Made by a program: the position numbers and the translations under genes
The notes under the pieces: model-generated
What the model saw: the letters and a program-made list of their open reading frames with translations, nothing else
Database searches by the model: none
What the model was told of the DNA's origin: nothing
Assembly (NCBI GenBank): GCA_015065845.1
Contig: SVPQ01000011.1
Span: forward strand, 1 to 64,000
Length of the DNA stretch: 64,000 nt
Direction: 5' to 3'
Source of the DNA: Oscillospiraceae bacterium
GTDB taxonomy: Bacteria; Bacillota; Clostridia; Oscillospirales; Acutalibacteraceae
Part shown: one piece after another, positions 60,146-64,000 of the stretch
Numbering within the stretch: the first letter of the stretch is position 1
Layout: each line of letters starts with the position of its first letter

Positions 60146-61032
60146 TCGCTTTCGTTAATCGCTTTAATTATGTAACCTATATTATCTGCACAATCGCTCG
60201 GTAATGTTGAATACTCTGTATACCTGCTACTTACAAGTTCTGCAGTTAACCCATGAATGTAAGCACCGAGACACGCCGCCTGATATAAACTGCCATTTAA
60301 CGATGGTGTAAGACCCGCTATCATACCAGAAAGCAAGTCACCAGAACCACCTTTTGAAAGACCTGTATTTCCCGATTTATTTTCGCAGAGTAATGTGCCG
60401 TCCCTTTTGCAGATAAGTGTGTTATGGCCTTTTAATAAGACATTAACATTATACTGTTTTGAAAATACAGTTATAACTTTTTCTCTGTTTTTTTCTATGA
60501 ATTCAACATCTTTTCTTATAAGTCTTGCCATTTCACCAGGATGTGGAGTGAGTAGAATTTTACATTTTGCGTATCTTAATATATCTACATTGTCTGCAAG
60601 TGCATTAAGTCCATCTGCATCTAAAATCAATGGTTTCTCACATTTAAGAACTAATTCAGTAACTATCGTTCTTATATCATCACTTAAACCAACACCGCAA
60701 CCGAATACAACTGTATCACACTTTTTAATTTCTTTTAAAAGCAAAGGTAACGCTTCAACTGAAAGTTTACCATTTTTAGATGGAAGTGGTAAAAAAGTAT
60801 TTTCTGTAAGTCTTGATGCCAGAGGTACATAAATACAATCAGGAAAAGCAAGGGTTACTAAACCTGCCCCACATCTTAAAGCACCTTTTACTGCTAAATC
60901 ACAACAACCAATCATTTTCAAACTGCCAGCAATAATTAAAACTCTGCCGAAAGTACCTTTGTTACCATCAATTGGTCGTTTCGGCAACAAATCTCTTGCT
61001 TTTGAATAATCAAGAATAAATCTTGTACCCAT
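60142..61032 (-). CDS. nnrD: ADP-dependent NAD(P)H-hydrate dehydratase
   Basis: 296 aa ribokinase-like repair enzyme. GNKGTFGRVLIIAGSLKM, ILLTPHPGEMARL, and the catalytic Asp in GLSKGGSGDLLSGMIAGL. Restores hydrated NAD(P)H. The N-terminal NnrE epimerase half that is often fused is missing. Pairs with acpS 11 bases upstream, a usual Firmicute arrangement. Confidence 0.93.
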   Translation of the reverse strand: MGTRFILDYSKARDLLPKRPIDGNKGTFGRVLIIAGSLKMIGCCDLAVKGALRCGAGLVTLAFPDCIYVPLASRLTENTFLPLPSKNGKLSVEALPLLLKEIKKCDTVVFGCGVGLSDDIRTIVTELVLKCEKPLILDADGLNALADNVDILRYAKCKILLTPHPGEMARLIRKDVEFIEKNREKVITVFSKQYNVNVLLKGHNTLICKRDGTLLCENKSGNTGLSKGGSGDLLSGMIAGLTPSLNGSLYQAACLGAYIHGLTAELVSSRYTEYSTLPSDCADNIGYIIKAINESE

Positions 61033-61043
61033 TTTAACACCAC

Positions 61044-61400
61044 CTAAAAAGTTATAACAACTGCAGTTGCAAGTAAATCTGTGTGAGTAATACTCACATC
61101 AAATGAAAGCCCTTTTTCAGTAACAATTGATAACGCATTCCCCGAAAACTTAAGATATGGCTTACCGTTTTCAAGATGAAGCAAAGAAACTTCTGTAAGT
61201 TTAAAACCAGAAACACCTGTACCGAGCGCTTTTGAAAAAGCCTCTTTACTTGCAAATGCTGCCGCAATATGCTCCGGTTTATTGTTTTTTAAGCCAAACT
61301 CTTTAATTTCATCTTCTGAAAACACACGCTCTAAAAAGCGTTCTTTATTTATTAACTCTTTTATGCGTTTTATTTCAACTGTATCTATTCCGACTGTCAT
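61044..61400 (-). CDS. acpS: Holo-[acyl-carrier-protein] synthase
   Basis: 118 aa. VGIDTVEIKRIKELI with the metal Asp, FASKEAFSKALGTGVSGF with the Glu/Lys site, and SITHTDLLATAVVI. Moves phosphopantetheine from CoA to ACP. First gene of the acpS-nnrD run. Standard size. Confidence 0.96.
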   Translation of the reverse strand: MTVGIDTVEIKRIKELINKERFLERVFSEDEIKEFGLKNNKPEHIAAAFASKEAFSKALGTGVSGFKLTEVSLLHLENGKPYLKFSGNALSIVTEKGLSFDVSITHTDLLATAVVITF

Positions 61401-61470
61401 TTTAACACCTACTTAAACTTATTGTATAACTATAGTCGGTGTTAGTCAACTGTTTTTTACAATATCTTTT

Positions 61471-61734
61471 TCAGCTGACTTTATCAAGCAAATATTCATA
61501 GTAAACATCAGTTTCATCATTTGGTTTTAATTCAACAATATTATTAACTTTCTGTTCCCTTTTTGCTTTTTTACTTTCTCTGATTTCTTCTTTGATTATT
61601 CTCTTAGCGCGTTTTAAAAAGCGTACTAATTTTTTTTCAAAACGGATAATGTCTGCTTCGTGATAAATACAGTAACCAATTGCAAAAACTACGAGTGTTT
61701 CTAAAACGAATCTAAAAAATGTTGTACCTGTCAT
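61471..61734 (-). CDS. Small single-helix membrane protein with LexA-like sites in its promoter
   Basis: 87 aa from ATG 61734 (perfect AGGAGGT upstream). One helix (about 4-24), then a very basic amphipathic stretch (KKLVRFLKRAKRIIKEEIRE, about 33-52) and an acidic tail. No family recognised. The consensus promoter at 61791-61818 is followed by a 12-of-14 match to the Firmicute LexA box, so it may be DNA-damage induced, like the small SOS membrane division inhibitors; this is inference. Confidence 0.72.
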   Translation of the reverse strand: MTGTTFFRFVLETLVVFAIGYCIYHEADIIRFEKKLVRFLKRAKRIIKEEIRESKKAKREQKVNNIVELKPNDETDVYYEYLLDKVS

Positions 61735-61769
61735 AAAAAATACCTCCTGAAAATCAAACGAACATTTAA

Positions 61770-61783
61770 CGAACATTTGTTTA
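61770..61783 (-). promoter_or_regulatory. LexA (SOS)-box-like operator
   Basis: Minus strand TAAACAAATGTTCG matches 12 of 14 positions of CGAACRNRYGTTCG. A CGAACATTTAA direct repeat lies beside it (11-bp step), and another GAACATTTGT half is just upstream of the -35 box. Confidence 0.5.
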
Positions 61784-61790
61784 TGAATCA

Positions 61791-61818
61791 ATTATATCAT
61801 CTTTTTGACAAATGTCAA
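61791..61818 (-). promoter_or_regulatory. Consensus promoter of the small membrane protein
   Basis: Minus strand TTGACA, 16 bases, TATAAT. Confidence 0.85.
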
Positions 61819-62065
61819 CACAAATGTTCTTTATTTTTTCTTTTTTCTGTCCTTTAAATAGTACTTTTATATTAAAAAACGCAGAAAAATGATAAAAAAC
61901 ACTACTTTTTTCACTTTTTATGTTCTATTTTGTTCGTATTCTGTTCGGTACACTCTATTTTTTGTGTTTTTTAATTTATATTTTTTCAGAAAAACTATTT
62001 ATATTTTTATAATATTATAGTATAATGACTTATGTATGTATTAAATAACAAAAGGAAGAAATACT

Positions 62066-63340
62066 ATGTTTGTAGATAAAGCGAAAATTAAAATAATCGC
62101 AGGTAATGGTGGTAATGGTGCTGTTGCCTTTCATAGAGAAAAATATGTTAACGCTGGTGGCCCTGATGGTGGCGATGGCGGTAAAGGCGGTAACATCGTC
62201 TTTCAGGTAGATGATAACCTCTCCACCCTCTCTGACTTCAGATACAAAAGGAAATATAAAGCCGAAAGCGGTGAAAACGGTCGCGGTGGCAGATGTAGCG
62301 GAAAACGCGGTCAGGATTTAATAATTAAAGTTCCAAGAGGAACAGTAATAAGAGAAGATTCAACCGGCGCTGTTATGGCAGATATGAGTAAAGACGAAAC
62401 ATTTATTGCCGCTAAAGGTGGTAATGGTGGTTGGGGTAACTCTCACTTTGCCACACCTACAAGACAAGTTCCGCGTTTTGCAAAAGATGGTATGCCAGGT
62501 GAAGAATGGGATGTTACACTTGAACTTAAACTTTTAGCGGATGTAGGGTTAATTGGTTTCCCTAATGTTGGTAAGAGTACACTTATTTCAGTTGTAAGCG
62601 AAGCGAAACCTATTATTGCTGACTATCACTTTACTACACTTATCCCTGTTCCCGGTGTTGTAAGAATGGGGCCAGAAAGCAGTTTTGTTATTGCTGATAT
62701 TCCGGGTATTATTGAAGGTGCAAGTGACGGTATCGGTCTTGGTCACGAATTTTTAAGACATATTGAAAGATGTCGTGTGCTTGTTCATGTAGTTGATGTC
62801 AGTGGTAGTGAAGGCAGAGACCCATTTACAGACTTTGAAACTATTAACGATGAACTCAAAAAATATAATGAAGAACTTATAAACTACCCACAGATTGTTG
62901 CAGGTAACAAAATAGACCTTGCAAGTGATGAACAAAGAGAAAATTTCAGAAAATTTATTGAAGACAAAGGTTATGAATACTTTGAAATCTGTGCTCCTAT
63001 TTTAGAAGGCACTCAGGATTTAATAAACGCAATTGCAAAGAAACTTTCTACTTTGCCACCTATAAAAATTTATGAGCGTGAAGAAATCACAGTAAGTGAT
63101 ATTTATAAAACCGCTAACAAACGCGACTTTAAAATCCGTGTTGAAGATGATGTTTATATTATTGAAGCAGAGTGGCTTGCAAAAATCCTTTCTAAAACTG
63201 ATTTAGAAGATTACGAATCATTACAATACTTCCAGAATGTTTTACAATCAAGCGGTATTATTTCTGCACTTATTGAGCGTGGCATTACTGAAGGTGATAC
63301 AGTAAGTATTTACGACCTGGAGTTTGACTATGTGCCTTAA
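62066..63340 (+). CDS. obgE: GTPase Obg/CgtA (ribosome assembly)
   Basis: 424 aa. Glycine-rich Obg fold (about 1-158; GGDGGKGGNIVFQ), G domain (about 159-330) with Walker A GFPNVGKSTLIS, switch DIPGIIEGAS, NKID, and a C-terminal OCT domain (about 345-420) typical of Gram-positive Obg. Works in 50S assembly and stress control. ATG follows AAAGGAAG. mrnC overlaps its 3' end. Confidence 0.97.
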   Translation: MFVDKAKIKIIAGNGGNGAVAFHREKYVNAGGPDGGDGGKGGNIVFQVDDNLSTLSDFRYKRKYKAESGENGRGGRCSGKRGQDLIIKVPRGTVIREDSTGAVMADMSKDETFIAAKGGNGGWGNSHFATPTRQVPRFAKDGMPGEEWDVTLELKLLADVGLIGFPNVGKSTLISVVSEAKPIIADYHFTTLIPVPGVVRMGPESSFVIADIPGIIEGASDGIGLGHEFLRHIERCRVLVHVVDVSGSEGRDPFTDFETINDELKKYNEELINYPQIVAGNKIDLASDEQRENFRKFIEDKGYEYFEICAPILEGTQDLINAIAKKLSTLPPIKIYEREEITVSDIYKTANKRDFKIRVEDDVYIIEAEWLAKILSKTDLEDYESLQYFQNVLQSSGIISALIERGITEGDTVSIYDLEFDYVP

Positions 63341-63791
63341 TGAAAAAGAAATTTTTAATTCCACTTTATTTTCTTCAGAACCGCTTAATAAAACTGAAGC
63401 AAAACAATACAGTCCTTTAACTCTCGCCTTTTTAGGTGATGCGGTTTACAGTCTTTTAGTACGAGAAATGCTTTTAAAAACCGCTAACAGACCGACAAAC
63501 GCACTTCATAAAGAGTCTATAAAATTAGTAAATGCAAATTGTCAGGCAGAAATGATAAAAAAAGTGTTACCTCTGCTTACAGAAGATGAAGAAGCAATTT
63601 TTAAACGCGGCAGAAACGCTCACAGTGGTCATGTACCAAAAAACCAGAGTGATGCAGATTACCGTTACGCAACAGGACTTGAAACTCTTTACGGATACCT
63701 TTACTTAATTGGTGATTTCAAAAGAATTCTGTACATATTCAATATAAGTACAGGTGAAGAGTATCTTGAAAAATCAAAAATTACTGAATAA
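63330..63791 (+). CDS. mrnC: Mini-ribonuclease III
   Basis: 153 aa from ATG 63330 (GGAG about eight bases upstream; TTG 63324 is an alternative). RNase III catalytic domain only: PLTLAFLGDAVYSLLVREML with the metal Asp, then HSGHVPKNQSDADYRYATGLETLYGYLYL with the second acidic site. Matures 23S rRNA in Bacillus. Start overlaps the obgE stop by 11 bases. Confidence 0.93.
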   Translation: MCLNEKEIFNSTLFSSEPLNKTEAKQYSPLTLAFLGDAVYSLLVREMLLKTANRPTNALHKESIKLVNANCQAEMIKKVLPLLTEDEEAIFKRGRNAHSGHVPKNQSDADYRYATGLETLYGYLYLIGDFKRILYIFNISTGEEYLEKSKITE

Positions 63792-64000
63792 TATTAAACA
63801 AACTATTATTGATTATATAGTTATAGCTATTGGTGCAGTTATATTTTCTCTTGGTATAGTAATGTTTTCTGCACCGAATAATATAGCACCTGGTGGTGTG
63901 TCTGGTATAGGCACAATGTTAAACCATCTTTTTAACATTCCAATTGGTAGTGTTATTATAGCTTTCAACATTCCCCTTTTTATTTTTTCATTTAAAAAGT
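63766..64000 (+). CDS. YitT-family membrane protein, N-terminal part (cut by window edge)
   Basis: 78 codons from TTG 63766 (AGGTGA eight bases upstream), overlapping mrnC by 26 bases. After a basic lead it shows a membrane helix (about 14-32) and the conserved SAPNNIAPGGVSGIGTML and NIPIGSVIIAFNIPLF of the YitT/DUF161 family. Function of this family is unknown. C-terminus is outside the window. Confidence 0.85.
   Translation, partial: MKNQKLLNNIKQTIIDYIVIAIGAVIFSLGIVMFSAPNNIAPGGVSGIGTMLNHLFNIPIGSVIIAFNIPLFIFSFKK

Larger units (their letters stand above)
61735..62065. other. Divergent control region between the small membrane protein and obgE
   Basis: About 330 AT-rich bases with no gene. 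Holds the promoter and LexA-like boxes on the left; on the right three GTTC half-sites at 61922, 61932 and 61943 (10-11 bp steps) and a TATAAT -10 candidate near 62018 for obgE. Confidence 0.6.

Overview
The window reads as AT-rich chromosome of an anaerobic, endospore-forming Clostridia-type Firmicute, most likely a gut or rumen Oscillospirales/Ruminococcaceae-like organism. Evidence: sporulation and germination genes (spoVT, spo0A, a gerA-type operon, a PdaA-like cortex deacetylase), a complete Rnf complex, a GH3 enzyme with the domain order known from ruminococcal beta-glucosidases, Gram-positive Shine-Dalgarno sequences (AGGAGG, or GGTGAT just before the start) and consensus sigma-A promoters. 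There are no rRNA, tRNA, CRISPR, phage or transposase genes. Species assignment is inference.

Layout. 1-3.2 kb: start of a TauE/SafE permease (-), spoVT, a tRNA adenine methyltransferase and an FAD oxidoreductase (+). 3.3-7 kb: two tandem chemoreceptors (-) with almost identical signalling halves. 7.2-12 kb: gerAA-AB-AC (-) divergent from a DUF421/DUF4363 membrane pair (+). 12.2-21 kb: nfeD/SPFH, an aldo/keto reductase and WYL regulator, the PdaA-like deacetylase, pyridoxal kinase, trmL and putP. 21-28 kb: a Gly-rich membrane protein, then apbE-(DUF4358-like lipoprotein)-MBOAT-DHHW and a two-repeat lipoprotein. 27.7-34.2 kb: rnfCDGEAB followed by NusG-II and Gx-transporter genes. 34.6-42 kb: accessory-looking stretch with a TIR-domain protein, two related membrane proteins lying between repeats, a permuted GH3 enzyme, spo0A, and several intergenic regions full of short repeats. 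42-46.6 kb: DUF4474 lipoprotein, metallophosphoesterase and a BspA-like LRR surface protein. 46.7-55.2 kb: an eight-gene shikimate/phenylalanine operon behind a leader attenuator. 55.2-64 kb: Hpt protein, lipoproteins, HAD hydrolase, nagB, a degenerate GGDEF protein, acpS/nnrD, a small membrane protein with LexA-like sites, obgE, mrnC and the start of a YitT protein.

How they fit together. The aro operon encodes DAHP synthase, AroB, AroQ, a fused AroE-AroK, AroA, AroC, PheA and an aminotransferase: the full route from E4P/PEP to phenylalanine (tyrA and trp genes are absent here). Its 5' leader carries a consensus promoter, a 21-codon Phe/Tyr-rich peptide, an intrinsic terminator and a competing antiterminator, which is the layout of ribosome-mediated attenuation. 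The Rnf operon makes an ion-pumping ferredoxin:NAD+ oxidoreductase with an RnfG carrying two FMN-attachment motifs; the flavin transferase ApbE and a PplA-like two-repeat lipoprotein lie just downstream, suggesting a wider flavin-based envelope electron-transfer module.

The most unusual feature is a family of intergenic arrays that keep a strict or near-strict 7-bp period although their sequences differ (AGGAAAT, AGGAACT, ATGCAGA, CTTGCAA, TTACTTC and others). They sit at gene 3' ends next to palindromic units and REP-like sequences, and in two genes they encode the C-terminus.
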